A stretch of DNA of 53,499 nt. It comes from Catellatospora vulcania (GTDB lineage: Bacteria; Actinomycetota; Actinomycetes; Mycobacteriales; Micromonosporaceae). The notes beneath the pieces were generated by a model. The model did no database searches, had not been told where the DNA came from, and worked only from the letters and a program-made list of their open reading frames with translations. The stretch lies in contig NZ_ML769307.1 in NCBI RefSeq assembly GCF_009720385.1, forward strand, positions 1 to 53,499. Reading direction: 5' to 3'. Both the position numbers and the translations under genes were made by a program. Positions 46,897-53,499 of the stretch are shown here, piece after piece (position 1 is the first letter of the stretch; every line of letters begins with the position of its first letter).

Positions 46897-47376
46897 CTAC
46901 TGGCGCGGCCGGCGAACCCCCTGCGGCGCGTCGGCGGTGGATGCCAGCTGACCGGCGACGAGACCCTCCAGGGCGCGCAGCAGGGCCTCACGCTGTGCTG
47001 CGGGAAGCGAGGACAGGGCCTCTTCGTGTACCCGGTCGGCGATCTCCTGGCTGCGGGCGGCCACCTTCGCCCCCTCGGCGGTGACGGCGATGATCCGGGC
47101 CCGCCGGTCGGTGCTCGACGGGCGGCGCTCGGCCAGGCCCGCCTTCTCCAGCGCGTCGACGGTGACCACCATCGTGGTCTTGTCCATGTCCCCGAGCGCG
47201 GCCAGCTGGATCTGCGTCCGCTCCTGCTCCAGCGCGTGCACCAGCACGCAGTGCATCCGCGCGGTCAGCCCGATCTCGCCCAGCGCCGCGGCCATCCTGG
47301 TCCGCAGCACGTGACTGGTGTGGTCCAGCAGGAACGACAGATCGGGGCCGGTGCGGGTGGGCGCCATCGCGGTCAT
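46897..47376 (-). CDS. MarR-family transcriptional regulator
   Basis: A 159-aa winged-helix protein: FLLDHTSHVLRTRMAAALGE at the dimer end, TQIQLAALGDMDKTTMVVTV recognition helix (about 68-87) and the wing RRPSSTDRRARIIAVTAEG (about 97-115). ATG 47376 was chosen because TACACT lies seven bases upstream, giving a leaderless start; ATG 47367 is possible. It is 46 bases upstream of the importer operon on the same strand and divergent from the aminotransferase, so it may control either. Confidence 0.9.
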   Translation of the reverse strand: MTAMAPTRTGPDLSFLLDHTSHVLRTRMAAALGEIGLTARMHCVLVHALEQERTQIQLAALGDMDKTTMVVTVDALEKAGLAERRPSSTDRRARIIAVTAEGAKVAARSQEIADRVHEEALSSLPAAQREALLRALEGLVAGQLASTADAPQGVRRPRQ

Positions 47377-47459
47377 ACCCGACAGTGTACGCGGAATCGA
47401 TCCGTAGCGGATCATCTGGCAAGCTGCGAGAGTCTGATCAAGCGACGTACATTCGGCGG
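47377..47459. promoter_or_regulatory. Divergent leaderless promoters, MarR / aminotransferase
   Basis: On the minus strand TACACT is seven bases before ATG 47376; on the plus strand TACATT (47448-47453) is six bases before GTG 47460. Neither gene has a ribosome site. A MarR site between them would control both. Confidence 0.5.
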
Positions 47460-48230
47460 GTGACCGAACTCGACGAGCCGCACGTGGAGATCGACGGACG
47501 CCCGGCCGACGCGGACGCGCTGGCGCTGCTCGAGCACCGCGCCTGGGGCCACTTCACCGCGATGCAGGTGCGCGACGGCCGCACCCGCGGCCTGGACCTG
47601 CACCTGGCCCGCCTGCAGGCCGCACACCGCGCGACGTACGGCGCCGAACTCGACGGCCCGCTGATCCGCGACCGCATCCGGCACGCGCTGAACGGCGACC
47701 AGGACGCGTCGGTACGCGTCTACGGCTACTGGGACGGGCTCATCGTCACGGTGCGCCGTCCCGAGGCCATGCCGTCCCGGCCGCACGCGCTGAGCTCGCA
47801 GCGTTTCCAGCGCGCGCTCGCCGGGCTGAAGCATCCGGGCAGCGGGGCGGCGCAGGGTTACTTCCTCGACCGGGCGCTCGCCGAAGGATTCGACGAAGCC
47901 CTGCTCGTCGGCGCGGACGGGATCATCGCCGAAGGTGCGATCACCAACGTCGGGTTCTGGCGGGCCGGCACGATCGTCTGGCCCGACGCGCCCGCCCTGC
48001 CCGGCATCACCATGCTCGTGCTGCGCCGCGAGCTCGCGGCACACGGTGTGGCACAGGGCGGGGAGTCGGTCCGCCTAGCGGACCTGTCCGGATACGGCGG
48101 CATGTTCCTGTGCAACTCGCGTGGATGGGCGCCCGTGGACCGGGTCGACGACCTTCAGGTGCCGGTCCCGGACGCGATGACGGCCGCGCTCGCGACGGCT
48201 TACGACGCCGCCCCGTGGGACGCGATCTGA
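47460..48230 (+). CDS. Class IV PLP aminotransferase-like protein (IlvE/PabC fold)
   Basis: A 256-aa cytosolic enzyme. GTG 47460 without ribosome site. PLP Lys124 in AGLKHPGSGAAQGYF, then DEALLVGADGIIAEGAITNV (about 141-160), the hallmark of branched-chain aminotransferases and aminodeoxychorismate lyases, and PGITMLVLRRELAAHGV. It could transaminate an amino acid or lyse aminodeoxychorismate; the shorter N-terminus leans towards the PabC-like group. It is probably regulated by the divergent MarR protein. Confidence 0.85.
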   Translation: MTELDEPHVEIDGRPADADALALLEHRAWGHFTAMQVRDGRTRGLDLHLARLQAAHRATYGAELDGPLIRDRIRHALNGDQDASVRVYGYWDGLIVTVRRPEAMPSRPHALSSQRFQRALAGLKHPGSGAAQGYFLDRALAEGFDEALLVGADGIIAEGAITNVGFWRAGTIVWPDAPALPGITMLVLRRELAAHGVAQGGESVRLADLSGYGGMFLCNSRGWAPVDRVDDLQVPVPDAMTAALATAYDAAPWDAI

Positions 48231-48245
48231 GCACTGCCCGGCTGG

Positions 48246-48608
48246 TCAGCCAGCGGTCGAGTCGTAGCGGCGGCGCGCCCCGGCGATGTCGTCGGCGTGC
48301 GTCTGCGCCCATTCGATCAGCTCCCACGCCGTCTTGAGCAGCGTCTGGCCCATCGGCGTGAGCGCGTAGTCGACCCGTGGCGGCACGACCGGATGGACCG
48401 TGCGTGCCACGAGGCCGTCGCGTTCCAGCGCCCGCAGCGTGACGGTGAGCATGCGCTGGCTGATGCCGTCGATGCCGCGTTTGAGATCGGTGAACCGCCG
48501 CGTGCCGTGGCGCAGCTGGTGGACGACGTTGAGGGTCCACTTGTCACCGACCCGATCGAGCACGTCGCGGACCTGGCAGGTCATCTCGTCGTGCACGTTC
48601 AGATCCAT
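48246..48608 (-). CDS. HxlR-family transcriptional regulator (second)
   Basis: A 120-aa protein that is nearly all winged helix: CQVRDVLDRVGDKWTLNVV, RFTDLKRGIDGISQRMLTVT, LRALERDGLVARTVHPVVPP and RVDYALTPMGQTLL. The sensor Cys before the first core helix is present (TCQV). It is divergent from the LUD-domain gene and likely represses it. Confidence 0.92.
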   Translation of the reverse strand: MDLNVHDEMTCQVRDVLDRVGDKWTLNVVHQLRHGTRRFTDLKRGIDGISQRMLTVTLRALERDGLVARTVHPVVPPRVDYALTPMGQTLLKTAWELIEWAQTHADDIAGARRRYDSTAG

Positions 48609-48629
48609 CGGTTACCTTCACCTCACTGA

Positions 48630-48645
48630 GGCAGTAAATAGTGCC
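48630..48645. promoter_or_regulatory. Near-palindromic operator in the HxlR/LUD promoter
   Basis: GGCAGTAAATAGTGCC has GGCA/TGCC arms and a TA-rich centre, the usual shape of HxlR sites. It is 22 bp before the HxlR start and 69 bp before the LUD start, in a 105-bp divergent gap. Confidence 0.55.
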
Positions 48646-48713
48646 TTCTTCCCCGGTCACCCCATGGTTCCTGATGATGGGCTCAGTTACCAGAAGGAAC
48701 CGGAAGGAAGACG

Positions 48714-49346
48714 ATGACCCAGCAAGCCCCTGCTCTCGACGAGAGCTTCGCGGCCCCGGTCTCCGCCGCAGTGCTCGACCGGACCGTGGCGGCGCTGCGC
48801 GCCAACAACTTCACCGTCCACGTCGTGGACACCGTCGACGAGGCGCGCAAGCTCGTCGTCGACGACATCCTGCCGCGCGACGCGGCGATCTTCACCGCGA
48901 GCAGCGAGACGCTGCGGCTGTCCGGCATCCTCGGCGATGTCGACGAGTCCGGCGACTTCCGGTCGGTTCGGGCCGACGCGGGCGACCTCGGCGACGACAT
49001 GTGGGCCCGCATCCGGCTCGGCGCAGTCCCCGATGTCGTGGTCGGCAGCGTGCACGCCGTGACCGAGCAGGGTCACCTGGTGGTCGGCTCGGCCACCGGC
49101 AGCCAGTTCGCGCCGTACGCGGCGGGGGCCGAGAAGGCGGTCTGGGTGGTCGGCGCGCAGAAGATCGTGCCCGATCTGGAGACCGGCCTGCGCCGGCTGC
49201 GTACCTACAGCCTGCCCAAGGAGTGGCGGCGGCTCAACGACCTGGCGGGGCAGACCTCGTTCCTGAGCCGCGTCCTGATCATCGAGCAGGAGTGGCTGCC
49301 CGATCGCGGTGTGGTGGTCCTCGTCCGGGAGCCGATCGGTTTCTGA
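48714..49346 (+). CDS. LUD-domain protein (LutC/YkgG-like)
   Basis: A 210-aa cytosolic protein. ATG 48714 follows AAGGAAG. It spans the whole LUD_dom: FTVHVVDTVDEARKLVVDDI, FTASSETLRLSGI, GSVHAVTEQGHLVVGSATGS (about 105-124) and VVGAQKIVPDLETGLRRLRT. LutC works with the iron-sulfur proteins LutA and LutB in L-lactate oxidation, but neither is nearby. A solitary HxlR-controlled LUD gene suggests another role, perhaps a stress response. Confidence 0.9.
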   Translation: MTQQAPALDESFAAPVSAAVLDRTVAALRANNFTVHVVDTVDEARKLVVDDILPRDAAIFTASSETLRLSGILGDVDESGDFRSVRADAGDLGDDMWARIRLGAVPDVVVGSVHAVTEQGHLVVGSATGSQFAPYAAGAEKAVWVVGAQKIVPDLETGLRRLRTYSLPKEWRRLNDLAGQTSFLSRVLIIEQEWLPDRGVVVLVREPIGF

Positions 49347-49376
49347 GCCGGCCGGCTCCCGGACGCGATGGTGCGG

Positions 49377-51281
49377 TCATTCCACCAGGAACGGCCGCAT
49401 CATGTCGTTGTCCTCGTGCTCGAGCAGGTGGCAGTGCCACACGTACCGCCCGGCCAGGTCGAAGGTCGCCTTCACCCGCGTGATCTCGCCCGGGAAGGTG
49501 AGCACGGTGTCCTTGGTGCCCCGGTCCCCGGCCCGCGGCGGCTGCCTGCCGTCCTTGCCGCGGCCGAGGACCTCGAACTGCACCACGTGCAGGTGGATGG
49601 GGTGGGCATGGGCGCTCCAGTTGTGCAGCTCCCAGATCTCGGTGGCGTTCAGCGCCGGCCGCTCGGTGATCGGGTCGTGCCAGTGCCGCGGGTCGGCGTG
49701 CCCGTCCGCGCCGATCGTGTAGAGCATCATCTTGACCGAGTGGTCGTGCCCCAGCTGCTCGTCCAGGGCCAGCCGGCGGGTCGTGCCCGCGTGGCCGAGC
49801 GGCCGGATCCGGGGCAGGTCCAGGTCCTCGGGCGCGACGCTGCGGTCCCTGCCCCGCAGGCGTCCGACCGTGAACTTCATGACCTGACCGGTGGTGGCTG
49901 GATCCGACGGGTCGAAGTCGTCCGCGCAGAGTTCGTCGGGCCCCTCGTTGATGAGGTACAGCTCGGTGCCCTCGCGCAGGCCGGTGAAGTCCACGATGAC
50001 GTCGGCCCGCTCGGCCGGGGCGAGCAGCAGCTCCCGCATCGACACCGGCTCGGGCAGGAACCCGCCGTCGTTGCCGATCTGCCAGATCGGCAGCGCCGCG
50101 GGCGCCGGGCGCCGGGCCAGCGGATCCGTCGCGATCTTCATGACCAGCACCCGGCTGTTGCAGCCGTTGAGCAGGCGCAGGCGGTAGCGGCGGGGTTCGA
50201 CCTCCAGCACCGGCCACGTGTTGCCGTTGACCATGATGGTGTTCGCGAGGAAGGCCGGGTTCCAGATCGGGGGGAAGGGGCCGTGCGGGAGGTACGGTCC
50301 CGCGCCGTCGGTGAAGGCACGGCTGTCGGGGTAGAACAGCGAGCCGTCGGTGTTGAACGAGCGGTCCTGCACCACCAGCGGGATCTCGTAGTGTCGGGTG
50401 CCGGGCTGGTCGCCCGGCCTCGGCGCGGGCCCCGGGAGCACGCCGGGCGGCAGGTCCCCGGAGCCGCCGCGCAGCAGGTAGTACCCGGCCAGGCCGGCGT
50501 ACACGTTGACGCGGGTCATGCCGAGGGTGTGGTCGTGGTACCACAGTGTCGCCGCGCGCTGGTCGTTGGCGTAGTGGAAGGTCGCCGTGCCGGGCTTCCA
50601 GGCGGTGCCGTGGCGCTGGGCGGACTCGTCGCCGAACTCGTCGTGGAAGGTGCCCACGGTGGCGTGCCCGCGCGGGATGTTTCGTGCCTTGGGCAGGTAC
50701 CAGGCCTCCGGGTAGCCGCAGCTGTCCTGGAGCGAGCGCCCGCCGTGCAGGTGGGTGACGATCGGCACCGGCCCTCGATAGGGGCCGGGTGTCGAGGTGA
50801 AGGAGGGCCGGGTGTCCCGGCCGGAGACGCCGCCCGGCGGGTTGGCCCAGTGCAGCGTCGGGTCCACTGCCAGCAGGTGCGGGCGGAAGTCGCCGGAGGC
50901 GTCGACGAGGTCGTTGACCCAGGTGACACGTACCGGGCGGTCCACGCTCGCCTCGATGGTGGCCGACGGGGTGCGGAACCTGCCCGGCCTCGACGCGTCC
51001 CCGTAGCCCCACACGGTGGTACGCGGCAGGCCCTTCGGCAGGATCTGCTGGCGGAACTGGCGCACGCCGACCCGGTAGTGGTCGGGGCCGCCCTTCTCGG
51101 CACGTTCGGGCGACATCACCGACGGCGCCGCCAGCGGTGTGACGTACTTGCGGATCTTCTTCGGATTCAGGGTGCCCGCCTGCCCCCGGCCCATCGCCCA
51201 GGCCCAGCCGGCCTGCTGGGAGAGGGCCGTGGCGGCGCCCATGGCCGCCGTCGCCTGAAGAATCCGCCTGCGGTCGACCAT
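49377..51281 (-). CDS. Tat-exported multicopper oxidase (CotA/bilirubin oxidase/phenoxazinone synthase type)
   Basis: A 634-aa exported oxidase. ATG 51281 is seven bases after GGAGG; its start MVDRRRILQATAAMG is a twin-arginine signal. Copper motifs in order: HLHGG (about 170), WYHDHTLG (about 250), HAHPIHLHVVQFEV (about 560) and HCHLLEHEDNDMM (about 615-627), giving type 1, 2 and 3 sites. The His-Cys-His loop with Met as axial ligand fits a laccase of the CotA group. Phenols, aminophenols and bilirubin are family substrates. Flanked by unrelated genes; oxidative coupling of a secreted aromatic is possible but not shown. Confidence 0.92.
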   Translation of the reverse strand: MVDRRRILQATAAMGAATALSQQAGWAWAMGRGQAGTLNPKKIRKYVTPLAAPSVMSPERAEKGGPDHYRVGVRQFRQQILPKGLPRTTVWGYGDASRPGRFRTPSATIEASVDRPVRVTWVNDLVDASGDFRPHLLAVDPTLHWANPPGGVSGRDTRPSFTSTPGPYRGPVPIVTHLHGGRSLQDSCGYPEAWYLPKARNIPRGHATVGTFHDEFGDESAQRHGTAWKPGTATFHYANDQRAATLWYHDHTLGMTRVNVYAGLAGYYLLRGGSGDLPPGVLPGPAPRPGDQPGTRHYEIPLVVQDRSFNTDGSLFYPDSRAFTDGAGPYLPHGPFPPIWNPAFLANTIMVNGNTWPVLEVEPRRYRLRLLNGCNSRVLVMKIATDPLARRPAPAALPIWQIGNDGGFLPEPVSMRELLLAPAERADVIVDFTGLREGTELYLINEGPDELCADDFDPSDPATTGQVMKFTVGRLRGRDRSVAPEDLDLPRIRPLGHAGTTRRLALDEQLGHDHSVKMMLYTIGADGHADPRHWHDPITERPALNATEIWELHNWSAHAHPIHLHVVQFEVLGRGKDGRQPPRAGDRGTKDTVLTFPGEITRVKATFDLAGRYVWHCHLLEHEDNDMMRPFLVE

Positions 51282-51461
51282 GTGCACACCCTCCGCGAGC
51301 CGCCCCCGCGGGCGGCGTCTGCCAGGAGGAACGAGCAAGCCGACCTTGGGAAACGAGCCGTCGGCCCGCGATGCGCCGGTGTGCAGGGTCGGCTCAGTCT
51401 CCAATGGAGTGAGTCGGGCAGCGCCCCTATGATCACGGGGACTCAACCTTGGGAGGTCATC

Positions 51462-51758
51462 TTGAAACGTATCCTGGCATCCGCCGCGGTCGGGCTGTTC
51501 GCCTTCGCGGGGTCAGCCGCGGCCGCCACGCCCGCGCATGCCGACGTGCTCTGCATGACGAGGGAGAACGCGCCGTTCTACGCCTCGATCGACGGGTACG
51601 GCGGGACCGGCTACCTCTTCACGCTCAGTCCGAACCGGGGCTTCCGGGCCGACGGCGCGGGATACAACGACGTGTACGGCCGCAACTGGCTGCGCGGCCA
51701 CGGCGCTGAGCACCCCAACCGGACGGGCTGGGTGCTGCACAGCCACACGACCTGCTGA
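51462..51758 (+). CDS. Small secreted protein
   Basis: A 98-aa protein from TTG 51462, six bases after GGAGG. Signal peptide MKRILASAAVGLFAFAGS with cleavage after AHA (about 27). The mature 70 residues are rich in Gly, Asn and aromatics with two Cys, one near each end (DVLCMT and HTTC-end), likely a disulfide. It resembles short actinomycete secreted proteins with an SH3-like fold, but no family could be assigned. The multicopper oxidase gene is divergent from it across 180 bases. Confidence 0.8.
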   Translation: MKRILASAAVGLFAFAGSAAAATPAHADVLCMTRENAPFYASIDGYGGTGYLFTLSPNRGFRADGAGYNDVYGRNWLRGHGAEHPNRTGWVLHSHTTC

Positions 51759-51765
51759 AACCCCG

Positions 51766-51796
51766 ATGCCGCGGACTGCGGTCGAGTCCGCGGCAT
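51766..51796 (+). terminator. Terminator after the small secreted protein
   Basis: ATGCCGCGGAC (51766-51776) pairs perfectly over 11 bp with GTCCGCGGCAT (51786-51796), followed by TGTAAAG. It lies seven bases after the stop. Confidence 0.8.
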
Positions 51797-51864
51797 TGTA
51801 AAGATGGTGTAATTAATATTTACGACGAAACATGTTCGTGAAGAAATAATGCGGTACGTCGAGC
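51797..51864 (+). promoter_or_regulatory. AT-rich promoter region of the sulfatase gene
   Basis: Markedly AT-rich for this DNA. It holds the imperfect inverted repeat GTAATTAATATTTAC (51809-51823) and the near-palindrome CGAAACATGTTCG (51826-51838). No clear ribosome site precedes ATG 51865. Confidence 0.45.
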
Positions 51865-53379
51865 ATGTTCGACATGCATCGATACCCCCGCCGCCTCGGC
51901 GCGGCCCTCGCCGTCACCGGCCTGCTCGCGCTGGGCGTCTGGCAGTCCGCCCCGGCCGCCGGCAAGACCCTGTCCGCCGAGCCGGCGGCCGCCGCGACGC
52001 CGCCCAACGTCGTGCTCGTCCTGACCGACGACCTGGCCTGGAACCTGGTCCAGTACATGCCCGAGGTCAAACGCCTGCAGCAGGACGGGATGACCTTCAC
52101 GAACTACACCGTCACCGACTCGCTGTGCTGCCCGTCCCGCTCGTCGATCTTCACCGGCAAGTTCCCGCACGACACCGGCGTGTTCACCAACGGCGGCGCC
52201 GACGGCGGATTCGCCGTGTTCAAGGGCCTGGGCAACGAGTCGAACACCTTCGCGACCGCGCTGCAGGCAAAGGGCTACGCCACCGCGATGATGGGCAAGT
52301 ACCTCAACGGCTACCTGCCCGCCGACACCCAGGGCGGCAGCCTGCCGTACGTGCCGCCGGGCTGGTCGGACTGGCGGGTCGCGGGCGCCGGTTACCAGCA
52401 CTACAACTACGACCTCAACGAGAACCACACCGTCGTGCACTACGGCAGCACACCGGCCGACTACCTGACCGACGTCGTGTCGGGCAAGGGCAGCTCGTTC
52501 ATCCAGAACTCGGTCGCGGCCGGCAAGCCGTTCCTGCTGGAGATCGCGACGTTCGCCCCGCACGGGCCGTTCACCCCGGCGCCGGAGGACCTGAACGACT
52601 TCCCCGGGCTGACCGCGCCGCGCACCCCGGCGTTCAACAAGCTGCCCGCCAACGCGCCGGGCTGGCTCGCCGGCAACGCGCCGCTGACCGCGGCCCAGAA
52701 GACGACGATCGACACGAACTTCCGCAAGCGGGCCCAGTCCGTGCAAGCGGTCGACCGCATGATCGGTGACCTGCGGGCGGACCTCGCCGCCAGCGGCGTC
52801 GCCGACAACACGTACATCGTGTTCACCTCCGACAACGGCTTCCACATGGGCGAGTACCGGCTGACGTCGGGCAAGCAGACCGCGTTCGACACCGACGTAC
52901 GCGTGCCGCTCATCGTCGTCGGTCCGGGGGTCGCGGCCGGCAGCACCCGGGCCGAAGTGGTGCAGAACATCGACCTGGCGCCGACCTTCCAGCGCATCGG
53001 CGGAGCCGACGTCGCGGCGAACATCAACGGCCGCAGCCTGCTGCCGCTGCTGAACGGGGAACCCGCCGCCAACTGGCGGACCGCGTCGCTGATCGAGCAT
53101 CACGGGCCGAACCAGGCCGCCGACGATCCCGACTTCCAGACCGCCGCGGCCGGCACACCCACCACGTACTCGGCGCTGCGCACCGCGGTCTACACCTACG
53201 TCGAGTACTCCACCGGTGAGCGGGAGTACTACGACCGGGTGGCCGACCCGAACCAGCTCGACAACATCGCGGGCACACTGTCGGCGACCCGGCTGGCGGC
53301 GCTGCACGCGGCTCTGGACGCCCTGGTGAACTGCCATTCCCAGAGCGCCTGCTGGACCGCGGGGCACGTCACCGCCTGA
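51865..53379 (+). CDS. Secreted sulfatase (arylsulfatase / N-acetylglucosamine-6-sulfatase family)
   Basis: A 504-aa exported hydrolase of sulfate esters. ATG 51865 or 51874; the signal peptide ends near PAAGK or AAAAT (about 35-45). The metal Asp pair is VLTDDLAWN (about 53-61). The formylglycine motif is C-C-P-S-R at 88-92, where Cys88 would be converted to formylglycine. Further marks: GKYLNGYLP (about 147-155), FAPHGPF and TSDNGFHMGEYRLTSGK (about 330-346). The Cys-type motif needs a formylglycine-generating enzyme, not seen here. Releasing sulfate outside the cell fits the sulfur theme, though it lies apart from those operons. Confidence 0.92.
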   Translation: MFDMHRYPRRLGAALAVTGLLALGVWQSAPAAGKTLSAEPAAAATPPNVVLVLTDDLAWNLVQYMPEVKRLQQDGMTFTNYTVTDSLCCPSRSSIFTGKFPHDTGVFTNGGADGGFAVFKGLGNESNTFATALQAKGYATAMMGKYLNGYLPADTQGGSLPYVPPGWSDWRVAGAGYQHYNYDLNENHTVVHYGSTPADYLTDVVSGKGSSFIQNSVAAGKPFLLEIATFAPHGPFTPAPEDLNDFPGLTAPRTPAFNKLPANAPGWLAGNAPLTAAQKTTIDTNFRKRAQSVQAVDRMIGDLRADLAASGVADNTYIVFTSDNGFHMGEYRLTSGKQTAFDTDVRVPLIVVGPGVAAGSTRAEVVQNIDLAPTFQRIGGADVAANINGRSLLPLLNGEPAANWRTASLIEHHGPNQAADDPDFQTAAAGTPTTYSALRTAVYTYVEYSTGEREYYDRVADPNQLDNIAGTLSATRLAALHAALDALVNCHSQSACWTAGHVTA

Positions 53380-53396
53380 CCCGTGCGTGCCGCGCG

Positions 53397-53499
<103 letters not shown>

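Overview
The window is high-GC actinomycete DNA: third-position GC is strong, GTG and TTG starts are frequent, and genes often overlap by ATGA or GTGA. It reads as one draft-assembly contig, because it begins inside a repeated PKS segment and ends in an artefactual poly-G run. The chemistry and codon style would fit a rare actinomycete such as a Micromonosporaceae member, but nothing here proves the genus.

Bases 1-27 kb are the right-hand end of an ansamycin-type polyketide cluster. A PKS tail (1-383), a KS-AT-DH-KR-ACP module (398-5872) and a terminal KS-AT-ACP module (5887-9003) lead directly into a RifF-type amide synthase (9020-9790) that would close the macrolactam. A Rif-Orf19-like flavin hydroxylase is translationally coupled to it. 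After an apparently unrelated pair (WYL regulator and alpha/beta-hydrolase, 11.7-13.8 kb), the region has an MFS exporter with a divergent HxlR regulator, a cytoplasmic FAD monooxygenase and a Tat-exported berberine-bridge-like oxidase. These are followed by RifI- and RifH-like enzymes of the aminoshikimate (AHBA) pathway, a metallophosphoesterase next to a phosphopantetheinyl transferase (the PptH/PptT arrangement), a type II thioesterase and a large LuxR-family (LAL) regulator. AHBA synthase and the other AHBA genes are not in the window.

Bases 27.3-42.7 kb look like an organosulfur-scavenging island. A predicted leaderless 25-aa leader peptide of the actinobacterial sulfur-operon type opens an operon with a family-5 ABC importer, a new 57-aa protein and two luciferase-like (LLM) flavin monooxygenases. 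A second operon has a polar-amino-acid ABC importer, two more LLM enzymes (one NtaA/SnaA/DszA type), a GNAT acetyltransferase and a DUF1684 protein. That gene content resembles the Bacillus ytm and yxe operons for S-substituted cysteines, but with DUF1684 where a deacetylase would be expected. A thiol dioxygenase faces it. Another polar-amino-acid importer with a MarR regulator (44.3-47.4 kb) carries a related promoter motif.

Bases 47.4-53.4 kb are mixed: a class IV aminotransferase, an HxlR regulator divergent from a LUD-domain protein, a Tat-exported multicopper oxidase, a small secreted protein and a secreted sulfatase. No rRNA, tRNA, CRISPR array, transposase or integrase was seen.
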